This document shows positions 36,102 through 45,616 of a stretch of 64,000 nucleotides of DNA, in pieces; within the stretch, counting starts at the first letter, position 1, and every line of letters starts with the position of its first letter. Both the position numbers and the translations under genes were made by a program. Under the pieces are notes generated by a model. The model was not told the origin of the DNA and ran no database searches. It worked only from the letters and a program-made list of their open reading frames with translations. The DNA comes from an uncultured Bacteroides sp. (lineage in GTDB: Bacteria > Bacteroidota > Bacteroidia > Bacteroidales > Bacteroidaceae): contig USLU01000024.1 of the NCBI GenBank assembly GCA_900555635.1, positions 4,739-68,738 of the forward strand, in the 5' to 3' direction.

Positions 36102-36458
36102 ATGAAAAAAATGGAGACACTATCTAAAATCCCTGTCACGGACAGTATTTATTTAAAAGTAAATGAAGTATACTGTAGATATATGTATAATGAGATTCTC
36201 TATATAGAAGCCTCAGGTAGTTATTGTTATATACATCTTTCTAACAATTCAAAAATACTGCTCACTACCTCACTTGCCGAACTGCAAGATCATTTGCCAA
36301 TAGAAATTTTTATCCGTACTCATCGTTCTTTCATTGTCAACATAAACTATATAGAACGCATTCTTGGTAATCTAATTTATATAGGTGAAATGGCTATTCC
36401 TATCGGAAGAGAAAATAAAAAAGAGATTTTCTCCCGTTTAAATATAGTGGGATTGTAA
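36102..36458 (+). CDS. Stand-alone LytTR DNA-binding protein
   Basis: The 118-residue protein is almost only a LytTR domain: EILYIEASGSYCYIHL, KILLTTSLAELQDHLP, FIRTHRSFIVNINYI and IGEMAIPIGRENKKEI. LytTR domains bind DNA through beta-strand loops; here no receiver domain is attached, so its activity must be set by its level or by a partner. It is a paralogue of the protein at 45617, with a matching promoter. It lies convergent to the TPR-AraC gene, with a shared hairpin between them. Confidence 0.85.
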   Translation: MKKMETLSKIPVTDSIYLKVNEVYCRYMYNEILYIEASGSYCYIHLSNNSKILLTTSLAELQDHLPIEIFIRTHRSFIVNINYIERILGNLIYIGEMAIPIGRENKKEIFSRLNIVGL

Positions 36459-36548
36459 AATCATAAATGCTCTTAGACATGATAAGAATCAAATAATTGG
36501 CTAGGTTGTTTAAAAAAGGAATATTATTCGAAAAGTATTTCTTGTAAT

Positions 36549-36590
36549 TCTCGTAGAAGTTGAACCTAATTAGTTCTAACTTTTACGAGA
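36549..36590. terminator. Two-way terminator
   Basis: TCTCGTA 36549-36555 pairs with TACGAGA 36584-36590, and the stem continues inward with AAGTT and AAC pairing AACTT and GTT around single mismatches. It is followed by TTTATTTT on the plus strand and separates the converging LytTR and TPR-AraC genes. Confidence 0.65.
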
Positions 36591-36591
36591 T

Positions 36592-38505
36592 TTATTTTGT
36601 CATAGTATCCATGTCCTGTAATTCTTCGGCCGTTAGTGTTTGAATATATTCATAAGGAGTACAACCAACTCGCTTTTTAAAACTATTATTAAATGTATTA
36701 TATGATTTAAAACCAACTTCTTTATATATTTCACTCAGATTTGTGGCAGGAGTCATACATCGTTTTACATGATTTATGCGATAATCATTTATCCACTGAT
36801 TAAAATTAACTTTTGCAAACTGGTTAATACATGCTGATAATGTAGAACGATTCGTTCCAACCATTTCAGCTAATACTTCAAGCGTTAGTGCATTATTTAA
36901 ATAGAGTTTTTGCGATTCAACCATTTTACGAGCTTTACGGTAACATTTTTCCTGAGGAGTCAGTGGCTTGTGTTTCTTAGAAGTCTCAGGAGAGGATTGA
37001 GAGGATAAATCAATATGTCCTAATGTTCCTTGTTGTTTACTCTCAAATAATTTCTTATATTGTTTCCTCGTTAGCTTATATAGATATACAATTACGCCAC
37101 ATAGAAATAAAATAATTATCGAAACAACAATAAAAATAGATAATATGCGCTTTGCATTATTGATCTCATCTGCTTGTTTCGCATTCTTATTTGTTAATTC
37201 TTGAATTTCGAATCGGTCAACCCAATGTTTACTATCAAGACTGATTTTATCCTCATAGTATATCTTTTGAATTGAATCTCGATAAACTAATAACTCAGTA
37301 GCTTTGGCATACTGCTTGGTTAATCGACAAAAATCACTGTAAAGACCTAATGCTTCAATTTGGACTTCTAAACGTTCCAGTTCAGAAACTGGTGTCTTCA
37401 TTAAATGCTCAACAAATTGAAAAGCATCTTGCGCCTGCTGTAACTTACCGTTGTGTTGCAACAAAGAAGCGTAAGAAGGATAGACATACATAAAATATAA
37501 TGGAAGATTTTCAATACTTTGATGACTTTTACCTAATATCCCTTTAGCTTTTAGTGCTTCGTTCAAATAAAATGCGGCAGAATCCTCCCGATTTTCTGCA
37601 ATATAAGTTTCAGCCATCCCACAATAGAATACCATTCCAGTGCCTTTCTGCGATTTCTGATTCATCTGATGTAAGAAAAAACGAGCTCTATCAGGTTTTT
37701 GAAGTTGCAAATTACTATTTGCAAGCATTAGATAAATGGAGGATGTATATTGAGAAAGTGAATCTAAATTTATCTTGCTGCAAATACTGTCAACATCATT
37801 ATAACGTTTTAAATTAAACGACACATCAATTATAGACGATAAATATAAATATCGTTGTTCTTTTAGCCCATAAGCTAGTACTTGAGAATAAATATCATTT
37901 AGCATCGATAGTCCAGTCTCTAAATCCCCTAATCGAATAAAATAAATAGCTATTAAATATAAGTCTTCTATCACATATTCATTTTTTTTAGCAATACGAT
38001 CCTCGTTCAATAGTTTATATAAAATTGAAATACTTTCCTTATATGAACCTTGTCTATTTAATAAACTGACCTTTATTCGTCTTAAATTCCGATGTTCGTC
38101 TTTTGATAAAGAATATTGTGTTTCTAGTTCTTCACATCGTTTTATTCCTTTTGATGTTGCATCTAAAAATCCCCATTGATCCAACTTTTGATATAAAATT
38201 ATAAGTCTGTATAATATTCTTCTTCGCTCCTGTTTTGAAGCAAGAGTCAAAGCTTTAAGCAAAAGCTGTTCCTGCTTTTCCATTCCTAATGAACTCATTT
38301 CATCATTAGACGATATATTTAATAATATTTCTACTTGCTGATGAGGTGATAAAAACTCCATTTCACACAACAAAGAGTCAGAAGCAGAAGATAACAGAGA
38401 TACTGCTTCTAACTTTTTGTTCAATAAAATAGCCTTTTCGTCCTTTCTACTTATACAGCTAAAGCAGCACAGACATAATAAAAATAAATAGCAAAATTTA
38501 ATCAT
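36592..38505 (-). CDS. Membrane-bound regulator: TPR domain, one membrane span, AraC-type DNA-binding domain
   Basis: The 637-residue protein starts MIKFCYLFLLCLCCFSC, a lipoprotein-like or anchor signal; the longer frame from 38562 would overlap the ferredoxin gene. Residues about 25-440 are helical TPR-like repeats, predicted periplasmic. A span at about 455-480 (ILSIFIVVSIIILFLCGVIVYLY) leads to a cytoplasmic AraC helix-turn-helix domain (ALTLEVLAEMVGTNRSTLSACI, LSEIYKEVGFKSYNTFNNSFKKRVGCTPYEY). It is a one-component transmembrane regulator. Its ATG overlaps the stop of the ferredoxin gene (ATGA), so it is translated with it, which suggests feedback on the TonB-receptor operon. Confidence 0.8.
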   Translation of the reverse strand: MIKFCYLFLLCLCCFSCISRKDEKAILLNKKLEAVSLLSSASDSLLCEMEFLSPHQQVEILLNISSNDEMSSLGMEKQEQLLLKALTLASKQERRRILYRLIILYQKLDQWGFLDATSKGIKRCEELETQYSLSKDEHRNLRRIKVSLLNRQGSYKESISILYKLLNEDRIAKKNEYVIEDLYLIAIYFIRLGDLETGLSMLNDIYSQVLAYGLKEQRYLYLSSIIDVSFNLKRYNDVDSICSKINLDSLSQYTSSIYLMLANSNLQLQKPDRARFFLHQMNQKSQKGTGMVFYCGMAETYIAENREDSAAFYLNEALKAKGILGKSHQSIENLPLYFMYVYPSYASLLQHNGKLQQAQDAFQFVEHLMKTPVSELERLEVQIEALGLYSDFCRLTKQYAKATELLVYRDSIQKIYYEDKISLDSKHWVDRFEIQELTNKNAKQADEINNAKRILSIFIVVSIIILFLCGVIVYLYKLTRKQYKKLFESKQQGTLGHIDLSSQSSPETSKKHKPLTPQEKCYRKARKMVESQKLYLNNALTLEVLAEMVGTNRSTLSACINQFAKVNFNQWINDYRINHVKRCMTPATNLSEIYKEVGFKSYNTFNNSFKKRVGCTPYEYIQTLTAEELQDMDTMTK

Positions 38506-38789
38506 GTAAGCACAATTGCTCCATAAGCACACACCGACGCACATTTGGCACAATGAGTACATGCTCCTTCATTTTTTATTAAAACGAGCTTATTCTTTTC
38601 ATCAAAATATAACAATCCTATGGGACATATATCAATACAATCACAACAAGTATTACATTTACTATGATTAATTGTCCATCTTTCTAGCGGCATTGGTCCC
38701 GGACAAGAATCTAATCTTTCTTCATTGTTTTCCATAATTACGTAATTTTTAGTTTTTAAATATTTTCCATCCAAAAATACACATTCCAT
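38502..38789 (-). CDS. Small ferredoxin with two [4Fe-4S] motifs
   Basis: The protein is up to 95 residues long; a start at ATG 38735 (MENNEERLDS, 77 residues) is equally possible. Two cluster motifs are complete: CNTCCDCIDICP and CTHCAKCASVCA, the 2[4Fe-4S] ferredoxin pattern. There is no signal peptide, so it is cytoplasmic and carries electrons, perhaps for reduction of the imported substrate or cofactor (inference). The ATG at 38789 follows the upstream stop with no gap, and its stop overlaps the start of the TPR-AraC gene. A cytoplasmic ferredoxin inside an outer-membrane receptor operon is unusual. Confidence 0.85.
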   Translation of the reverse strand: MECVFLDGKYLKTKNYVIMENNEERLDSCPGPMPLERWTINHSKCNTCCDCIDICPIGLLYFDEKNKLVLIKNEGACTHCAKCASVCAYGAIVLT

Positions 38790-40331
38790 TCAGAATATCA
38801 AGCCAATGCATGTAATTATTTTCTTATTATTTTCATTCGATTGGCATTTATCTGAGTATTCATAATTTCCTATCAATCGAAGGTACCAGGAGAAAGGAGA
38901 ATTATGTATATATGTAATAGAAAAATTTAAATTCAGACGCGTCGCCATTTCATAATTATAATCTTGTTGTAAAAGACTGATATTCTGCCATAGCTTTATG
39001 TCTTCCGTGTTTTGATTACCATTAAACGCTTTTTTCTTCATCATCGTCCCTCTTCCTATACCATACCTTCCTCCTAAAGCACAATCAAGATATGCATTGG
39101 ACAATACAAAATTATGAGTATATGTAGTATAAATCGCGAGTCGATGCAGAGGTTGTAAATACTTTACCGGATAAAATAATAGTGCATTTTCCTGATACCG
39201 ATAACTAACTCCTGAGTTAAAAGAATAGTGAGAATGCCATGTATCACGCAATTTACGATATTCATAATTAAATTCACACATTCCTACATGTCGAGTGGAA
39301 CGAAGAATTTTTCCATATGATTTCCAAAGTCCGTTATCTTCTTGTTGCTGCAGCGGATCATAATTTTCTGTTTGCTCATACTTCATTTTCATCTCCCATT
39401 CATGCTGGCTATGTATAAAAGATCTCTTCAACTTTCCTAAATAGTTTATTTGCCAAAGATCAGCTTCACCTTCTTTGCGATCTTGTATCCGATTACTTTC
39501 TACATTCTGTCTAGTAATATTCCCTTCAAATTGCTGAAAAAGGTGAAAATCACCCAAATGTAATTCAGACTGTAATGCACCGCCAATTTCTTGTCCCGAA
39601 TAATACCACTTTATATTTCCATCTCTCGAAAGAGTTTTAAAAGACCTCAATGGATAAGTTACAAAAATAGGATAAGTTGCATGTGTTCCCATATTCTGAT
39701 AGTCCACTGTTTCTTTTTTATTCGCATAAAGTAAAGATAATCCAATAATATAATTCTTAGACCGATAACCTATTCCAGGAGTCAATGTCCATTCTGACCA
39801 TTGATTCTTATTACGAGGATCAATTTTCTTTGCCGCCATTTGTACTCGATAATCAAATTTTGCTCCCAGCAACCAACAGCCATTAACAGGTAAAGAAAAA
39901 GCTCCCGCTAAATGGTAAGCCTCATTACGCTGCTTACCGCTCACAGAATCACACAAATTTACCGACTGCCAGTAATCATTGATCATTCCATTCCAATTTT
40001 GCCCGTTACTCTGATTTTGTTCATAATTCAACCGACCATATAAAGCTAATTTCCCCATTTTTTGATAGGATTCACTTAATACAGAATAAACATTAGACAA
40101 AGTAGGTAATGAAACCTTGCCTAAGTTTCCGCTGTTATAACTATAACCAATCTCCGCTATAGAGAAAGTATTGAAATGATTGAATAACAAACCGACTGGA
40201 TTTTTCCCATACAGCCAATCGTTATGTTCATAAATCTCCTGCACCGTAGAAATACGCAGAGTATCGGACTGTGCAAAAATCACAATCGGCATCCCCATCA
40301 ACAATCCTAAAAATGCAGTCTTTAGTCTCAT
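38790..40331 (-). CDS. Outer-membrane beta-barrel protein (probably DUF6850 type)
   Basis: The 513-residue protein has a signal peptide (MRLKTAFLGLLMGMPIVIFAQ) and then alternating hydrophobic and aromatic strands (AEIGYSYNSGNLG, LYGRLNYEQNQ, YRVQMAAKK, LRLIGNYEYSD) ending in a phenylalanine (IGLIF), as outer-membrane barrels do. From memory it fits a barrel family annotated next to DUF4876 lipoproteins and TonB receptors. There is no plug or TonB box. It lies 7 bases after the DUF4876 gene and is likely part of one outer-membrane complex with it. Confidence 0.65.
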   Translation of the reverse strand: MRLKTAFLGLLMGMPIVIFAQSDTLRISTVQEIYEHNDWLYGKNPVGLLFNHFNTFSIAEIGYSYNSGNLGKVSLPTLSNVYSVLSESYQKMGKLALYGRLNYEQNQSNGQNWNGMINDYWQSVNLCDSVSGKQRNEAYHLAGAFSLPVNGCWLLGAKFDYRVQMAAKKIDPRNKNQWSEWTLTPGIGYRSKNYIIGLSLLYANKKETVDYQNMGTHATYPIFVTYPLRSFKTLSRDGNIKWYYSGQEIGGALQSELHLGDFHLFQQFEGNITRQNVESNRIQDRKEGEADLWQINYLGKLKRSFIHSQHEWEMKMKYEQTENYDPLQQQEDNGLWKSYGKILRSTRHVGMCEFNYEYRKLRDTWHSHYSFNSGVSYRYQENALLFYPVKYLQPLHRLAIYTTYTHNFVLSNAYLDCALGGRYGIGRGTMMKKKAFNGNQNTEDIKLWQNISLLQQDYNYEMATRLNLNFSITYIHNSPFSWYLRLIGNYEYSDKCQSNENNKKIITCIGLIF

Positions 40332-40338
40332 GATTAAG

Positions 40339-41535
40339 CTATTTTTTTAATAGTGGAACTGAAACCTCAAAATCATCAAAAGCATTATTGGTATCTTGAT
40401 AAATAACTTGCTTATCTGTTCCCAAACTCTTTTTACGAACAAGCGATTTTCCACAATAAGCACCTTCGGAAATATAAACAGGAGTATGGTTCAAATTATT
40501 GGGTACTCTTTTGAGAGTTATCATGTCGGCACTTCTAACACATTCAACACAATCAATAACCCATTCTTGTGGAACCATCAAATAAAGTTTGCTTTGATTG
40601 GTGGCTTGTGGACGCGGTTCGCGGTTATTTAAGTCACTCACATAATCTTCTGTACTGATTCCTTGCAAACTAAAAATCATAAAAGTAGGTTCCCAAATAG
40701 GGAAAAAGTACTTTGAAATATTGGGATTAAGTTTGGAAATCAACCTCAATGGAGTAACACCCGGATGAATATCTTGTCCACTCAGACTTACATCCCAAAA
40801 TCCCCAATCGGCTTTAGATAAATCAACAGAATTAGTGTGTTGATATTCACCTCCGGCATGATTGACTGCATTCGTAGCAATTGTTGTTTCTGCTCCCGGA
40901 GCTAAAGGATAATCATTACCAGTACCCGGAAATTGCCAAGTCAAATCATTTATTGGAATTCTGGACATATCTGTATATTTCATCCAAGGAGACTCCATAC
41001 TATTTGCCGGATCAACAACTGCCATACATAATTTATCCAGGTAAACTGTTTCACTGGAATTATTATATAAGGTAACGTATTGGTCGGCTTGGTACTCCTC
41101 CCCCATTTTTCCAATACATCCACCATAATATATTTCCTTAATTACAATAGCATTCGTTTTTGAACGGAATAATTGTAACTCTACCGATTCTGAGGTATTT
41201 CCTTGTTCCGGCAATAAAGCCAAAGATTCTATTCTCCCACTAAATATTAAACCGGAAGTGGCTTGATAATGAACAGAAACCGTATAATAACCACATTCTA
41301 CATGAAAATCAACAAGGCCAGTAGAAGAACATATAGATTTATACGTTCCACCTTGTGACTGATTAGTTAAAATCACTGTCATTTCTTCAAAAGGTAAAGT
41401 TGGATAGCCTTCAGGAGGTAACAACTGAATCTTTACCTGACACGAACTTTGTTCTTCTTCCGAACAGGAAGAGAAAAACAATAAAAAAGCAATTAGTAAA
41501 TAATAAGTCGCCTTCATTAGATAGTTATATTTCAT
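40339..41535 (-). CDS. DUF4876 lipoprotein
   Basis: The 398-residue protein has a lipoprotein signal (LLIAFLLFFSSCSEEE, Cys near 24; an alternative start at 41517 shortens it by six residues). An Ig-like or CarboxypepD-like N-terminal domain follows (CQVKIQLLPPEGYPTLPFEEMTV), then a domain with KEIYYGGCIGKMGEEYQADQYVTLYNNSSETVYLDKLC, typical of DUF4876 and resembling a lamin-tail fold. It is probably a surface lipoprotein that works with the TonB receptor as SusD does with SusC. It follows the receptor gene by 27 bases. Confidence 0.78.
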   Translation of the reverse strand: MKYNYLMKATYYLLIAFLLFFSSCSEEEQSSCQVKIQLLPPEGYPTLPFEEMTVILTNQSQGGTYKSICSSTGLVDFHVECGYYTVSVHYQATSGLIFSGRIESLALLPEQGNTSESVELQLFRSKTNAIVIKEIYYGGCIGKMGEEYQADQYVTLYNNSSETVYLDKLCMAVVDPANSMESPWMKYTDMSRIPINDLTWQFPGTGNDYPLAPGAETTIATNAVNHAGGEYQHTNSVDLSKADWGFWDVSLSGQDIHPGVTPLRLISKLNPNISKYFFPIWEPTFMIFSLQGISTEDYVSDLNNREPRPQATNQSKLYLMVPQEWVIDCVECVRSADMITLKRVPNNLNHTPVYISEGAYCGKSLVRKKSLGTDKQVIYQDTNNAFDDFEVSVPLLKK

Positions 41536-41562
41536 TTTTATGTTACCAATTTTTGTACTATT

Positions 41563-44184
41563 CTAGAATTGTAAATTCACCTCCGCACCATAATAAAGCT
41601 CCGGATTTAATAATGAATATTGTTGTGCACTGCGCGCAAACTTTTTCGGATTCGACCGTGTTAGATTATTTGCGCAGAATGCCACTGACACATGTTTTCC
41701 AATTTTCTTTGTAACTCGAAGATTCAATAAAAAATAAGGACCAAATGAATCTTCTTGAAAAGCAGTCGATGTACCAGTTTCCAACACTAAATCTGCAAAA
41801 CGCTTGTCAGTTGCCATCTCCTGAGTAAAACGGTGCAAATTTCCCTCACCATCCATATAATATACCGGATTCAGACGTTTTCGATGTTCTGTATCAATCA
41901 TTGGATTTCCATCAAGTCGATTTCCTTTCTCATCCGCTAAGTAAACCGGATTATTGTAACTACTTTTCATCCCTCTACGCTGCTTATCTAACCATACAGC
42001 CTGTAATGTCAACGTAGTTACCAATCCGATACGTGGAATTTGAGTAATACACTGAAAACGACTGCTACTTAACTGCGAGATCCGTAAATTGGTAAGTAAA
42101 CCTGTAGCTTCATAAATACCTACATAAGGATATGGAGCTCCATTTAATTCAATTTGCGGATAAGAAGCTGAAAGCACATTATTCTTTTCTTCAACCTTTA
42201 TATAACTTCCACTTATCAGAAAAGAAGAATTCAAACATCTCCAATATCCTAGATCCAATGTGTATTCCAACCCAATTTTACGCTGTTCAATACCATTCTG
42301 AGGACGCGTATATAAAGCAAAGGTAGAATTGGAGGTAGATGCTAATACTTCTCCATTATTCATCACTCCTTTGTCAGTTAATTCAGGATGCGCTCCTTTA
42401 TCAATCAATGATGCGTAGCGACGATAAGTAAAAGGCTCAGCCTGCTGAGTCTCACAAAATCCATTACGCAAATGCTCCCTAAACCATACAATGTCAGCAG
42501 TAATTCCTTTAATCTTGAGATTTACACCAAACTCAAATTTATTATTGACCGGCATATTCAATTGAGGATTAAAAGTTTTGTCCGTAACATAAGTATGCAA
42601 TACAGTCAAACGCTGACCGTTATCTACATCGTTATAAGTAAAGCAATTCTTGTCTGTATATGATTTGTCAGGATAAAGATATGCCAGCATCGGCATTTTA
42701 CGCATCAATCCCCATCCGGCACGTATGCTGAAACTGTTCAAGTACTCGTCTTCTTGTTGTTCCCATAGAAGTTGCCTGATATTGGCACGTGGCTCAATAG
42801 TAGGAGCATAATGCAAAGATTTAGTCTGCAAATAATTTAAACGAATACCCATTTGTAGTTCAGTCCGCATTCCTCCGATTGGAAAAACAGCTTTATTCTC
42901 TGCAAATGCAGTATAGTTCCAAACAAATGGAATGTCACTATACGAACGGGTACGACCACCAATCAATTCCACTGGAGGAGCAAGTGGATCAAAGTATACA
43001 CCTTCACCTCGATTACCTTCCGTACCAGCCCGTACACCTAAAGAAAAATGATTGTATACCTTATTATATATAGATCGTCGAAGACTAGCTATTAAAGATA
43101 CATCAGCTGAGAATGGCTTACCTTCCACTGATAGATACGAAAAATAATTAGGCGAAAGAAAATAACCAGCATGTTCTCCTGATTGCAATTCATAAGTAGT
43201 AACTTGCTGAGTGCCGGAATTATAGACATTCGACTGATTCTTCTGGTACCCATATATCATCCCAGCTTCATATTCAAGGCTAGTCAGCCAAGACTTCTTC
43301 AAGTTCAATTGCCCATTTAACAAAAAAGAAAATCCCTGGTTAATAGCTTTTTGATATTCCCCATCCAGCATATTAGCCCCTTTTTCATTCTTGTCCTGCA
43401 TGTGGTATCCTCTAAGATTCATACGAAATGTTGCTGAAGTAAAATCTTTTGCATACGAAGCCTGTATTCCAATTCGTCGAAATGTCTGTTCGGGCTGGCG
43501 GGCATCTTGAGCAGACAGAGCATAATCCGCACCCCAATAAAAAGTACCTCCACTGGTACCTATTCCTTTACCTATAGAGAAAAGTTTTTCAGTTGCAGTA
43601 AAACGAATTCCAGCCATGTAAGGTTGTATCCCGGCTTTTGATTTTACCAGTACCACACCGCTAGCCACATCACCATAGCGGACTGAAGGAACCCCTCGTA
43701 TCACCTCCACACTTTCAATGGAAGAAGGAGCGATTGAACGTACATCAAACCCTGTAAGAGCAGAACTATTATACAGCTTACCGATCCCACCAAGAGTTGC
43801 TTGTTGCAGATTCGAATTATTATTCATCCTCAAACCGTCTACCAGTACAGCTACACCAAAAGCATTAGTCGGATCACTGTGCGATATACTACGAATTGTA
43901 AACGCTGCCGGTGTATTCAAATCTGGATTACGTGTCAACACTCCTGGTAGTAATTGTGTTAATCCAGAAAGATCGGTTACTTGTATATGGCGAATAGCAT
44001 CTTGACCAATAATAGAACGTGTATCAGGAGAATCCGATTGAATTGCAGTCACCACGACTTCCCCAAGACGAACATTCCTAAGAGAATCATGATGCGAAAT
44101 TTGTATCTGATCTTGTGCAAAACATGTTTCAGACAACAAAACTAAAAATAGATAAAATATATTATGAATATAATGTCGGCTCAT
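41563..44184 (-). CDS. TonB-dependent outer-membrane receptor (non-SusC type)
   Basis: The 873-residue protein has a signal peptide (ending TCFAQ), a TonB-box-like LGEVVVTA near 40, a plug (GLTQLLPGVLTRNPD, FTIRSISHSDPTNAFGVAVLVDGLRMNN, SIESVEVIRGVPSVRYGDVASGVVLVKSK) and a long barrel ending in LQF. It lacks the carboxypeptidase-like N-terminal domain of SusC proteins. It is the first gene of a five-gene leftward operon. Substrate unknown: metal complexes, cofactors or peptides are possible, and the ferredoxin in the operon favours something with redox chemistry (inference). It looks complete. Confidence 0.88.
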   Translation of the reverse strand: MSRHYIHNIFYLFLVLLSETCFAQDQIQISHHDSLRNVRLGEVVVTAIQSDSPDTRSIIGQDAIRHIQVTDLSGLTQLLPGVLTRNPDLNTPAAFTIRSISHSDPTNAFGVAVLVDGLRMNNNSNLQQATLGGIGKLYNSSALTGFDVRSIAPSSIESVEVIRGVPSVRYGDVASGVVLVKSKAGIQPYMAGIRFTATEKLFSIGKGIGTSGGTFYWGADYALSAQDARQPEQTFRRIGIQASYAKDFTSATFRMNLRGYHMQDKNEKGANMLDGEYQKAINQGFSFLLNGQLNLKKSWLTSLEYEAGMIYGYQKNQSNVYNSGTQQVTTYELQSGEHAGYFLSPNYFSYLSVEGKPFSADVSLIASLRRSIYNKVYNHFSLGVRAGTEGNRGEGVYFDPLAPPVELIGGRTRSYSDIPFVWNYTAFAENKAVFPIGGMRTELQMGIRLNYLQTKSLHYAPTIEPRANIRQLLWEQQEDEYLNSFSIRAGWGLMRKMPMLAYLYPDKSYTDKNCFTYNDVDNGQRLTVLHTYVTDKTFNPQLNMPVNNKFEFGVNLKIKGITADIVWFREHLRNGFCETQQAEPFTYRRYASLIDKGAHPELTDKGVMNNGEVLASTSNSTFALYTRPQNGIEQRKIGLEYTLDLGYWRCLNSSFLISGSYIKVEEKNNVLSASYPQIELNGAPYPYVGIYEATGLLTNLRISQLSSSRFQCITQIPRIGLVTTLTLQAVWLDKQRRGMKSSYNNPVYLADEKGNRLDGNPMIDTEHRKRLNPVYYMDGEGNLHRFTQEMATDKRFADLVLETGTSTAFQEDSFGPYFLLNLRVTKKIGKHVSVAFCANNLTRSNPKKFARSAQQYSLLNPELYYGAEVNLQF

Positions 44185-44229
44185 AATTTACGGAGCAAAG
44201 GAAAACATTTTATTTGTTTTATTCACTAT

Positions 44230-44237
44230 CAAATATA
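44230..44237 (-). promoter_or_regulatory. -7 element of the TonB-receptor operon
   Basis: TATATTTG on the minus strand fits TAnnTTTG and lies about 46 bases before the receptor ATG. No -33 element is clear. Confidence 0.45.
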
Positions 44238-44303
44238 AAAAAAGAAAGAAAACTCTTCCATATAACTCCTTTTTGTGTATATTTACGACTAAAAAGTGAA
44301 GAT

Positions 44304-45431
44304 ATGCATCTATTTACCTTACAATTATTAAACATTAGTACTTCATTACTTGCTTGGATTACAATAAGTAGTTCCTTTTTTATTCAACTGCAATATTACA
44401 AGAAAAAGTTAAATACTACTACGCATATCCTTCCTCTTTTATTTGTGTTATGGATAATAATTACCTATACACTGTATGAAGTATTTTTGCTATGTCAAAG
44501 TTCATCAGTCATGTCGAGTTTTAATTGTTGGTCATTAACACTGCTTACTCCATTCATCTATTTATATTATAAATCTCAAATAACCGGTTCTCTATCCGGA
44601 AGAAAAGTATGGCTTCGGCACTTACTAATTCCCGGGATACTAGCTTTAGTATACATAGTTATGCCATTCATCACCTCAGTGACAGATCAGCAAATTTATA
44701 GCTGGACTGAATTCAAACTTAATCATCCTACTTGGTGGACTATATTTCGTATCAGTTGCTATTTGATTTGTATTATCCAATCATCTATTTATACTATTTA
44801 CTTAAAGCGAATAATAAAAGAGCACGAATCAAAAGCAAAATTCAAAAATGGGAAAATTATACTTATTTTATGTATTTGTGTGGTTTATTTTATTAGTAAT
44901 TTAATGGCCGGTTATATATTCGATATACTGTTTTACCTTACTACTATAATGCTGGGAGGGTACATTATCTGGAATAAAAAAATTAGTCGAATAATAATGC
45001 ATGAGTTAAAATCAATCTTTCCACGTATTGCAAACCTACCTACTCACTCCAAGAGAGTACCTCAACTCAATGAAAAGCAAAAAGATGCGGTATTTATTTG
45101 GCTCCATAAAGCTGATAATTCTAAATCAAAAGTAAATTTAAAAATATTAGCTAAGGAGATTTTAATTAATCCAGCCACACTAAGTAAGTTCTTCAAAGAG
45201 GAAATAGGAGGCAGTTTCGCCAATTATATTGCCTCACGACGCCTTGATAATTTTGAAAAATCTCTGCTTGATAATAAACAGGATGATAAATCAGTAATTG
45301 AAAAGGCAGAAGAAACAGGTTTTCAATCTAGCGCCTCGTTCTATCGTGCTTTCCTTAAACGCCATCAAGTTTCTCCACTAAAATGGAAAGAACAGATATT
45401 GAACGAAACAAGACAAACTAATAATTCCTAA
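44304..45431 (+). CDS. AraC-family regulator with a multi-span membrane domain
   Basis: The 375-residue protein starts MHLFTLQLLNISTSLLAWI; an upstream in-frame codon at 44214 lies in the divergent promoter region. The N-terminal 230 residues hold about six or seven hydrophobic spans. The C-terminus has an AraC helix-turn-helix domain (VNLKILAKEILINPATLSKFFKEEIGGSF, SVIEKAEETGFQSSASFYRAFLKRHQVSPLKWKEQ). It is a membrane-embedded one-component regulator, divergent from the receptor operon with a 119-base gap, so the receptor operon is its likely target. Confidence 0.82.
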   Translation: MHLFTLQLLNISTSLLAWITISSSFFIQLQYYKKKLNTTTHILPLLFVLWIIITYTLYEVFLLCQSSSVMSSFNCWSLTLLTPFIYLYYKSQITGSLSGRKVWLRHLLIPGILALVYIVMPFITSVTDQQIYSWTEFKLNHPTWWTIFRISCYLICIIQSSIYTIYLKRIIKEHESKAKFKNGKIILILCICVVYFISNLMAGYIFDILFYLTTIMLGGYIIWNKKISRIIMHELKSIFPRIANLPTHSKRVPQLNEKQKDAVFIWLHKADNSKSKVNLKILAKEILINPATLSKFFKEEIGGSFANYIASRRLDNFEKSLLDNKQDDKSVIEKAEETGFQSSASFYRAFLKRHQVSPLKWKEQILNETRQTNNS

Positions 45432-45531
45432 ATCATCAATTTCACCTCAAAATCATCTAAATACCTCAATTTCAATCTACAAATAAGCACTTATTTATCA
45501 ATCTGTTAACACATTCTTCTTCTCGAACTAG

Positions 45532-45571
45532 TTTTTGAGAAGTATCTTTTTGCATTTCTGCTTACCTTTAC
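45532..45571 (+). promoter_or_regulatory. Promoter of the second LytTR gene
   Basis: TTTTTGAGAA (45532-45541), a 21-base spacer and TACCTTTAC (45563-45571), as before the LytTR gene at 36102. CTTCTC lies upstream and pairs with the GAGAAG of the first box, around AACTAGTT. Confidence 0.6.
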
Positions 45572-45616
45572 ACCACAATTAACTAGTTTCGTTCACTACA
45601 ACAACAATACTTAATT

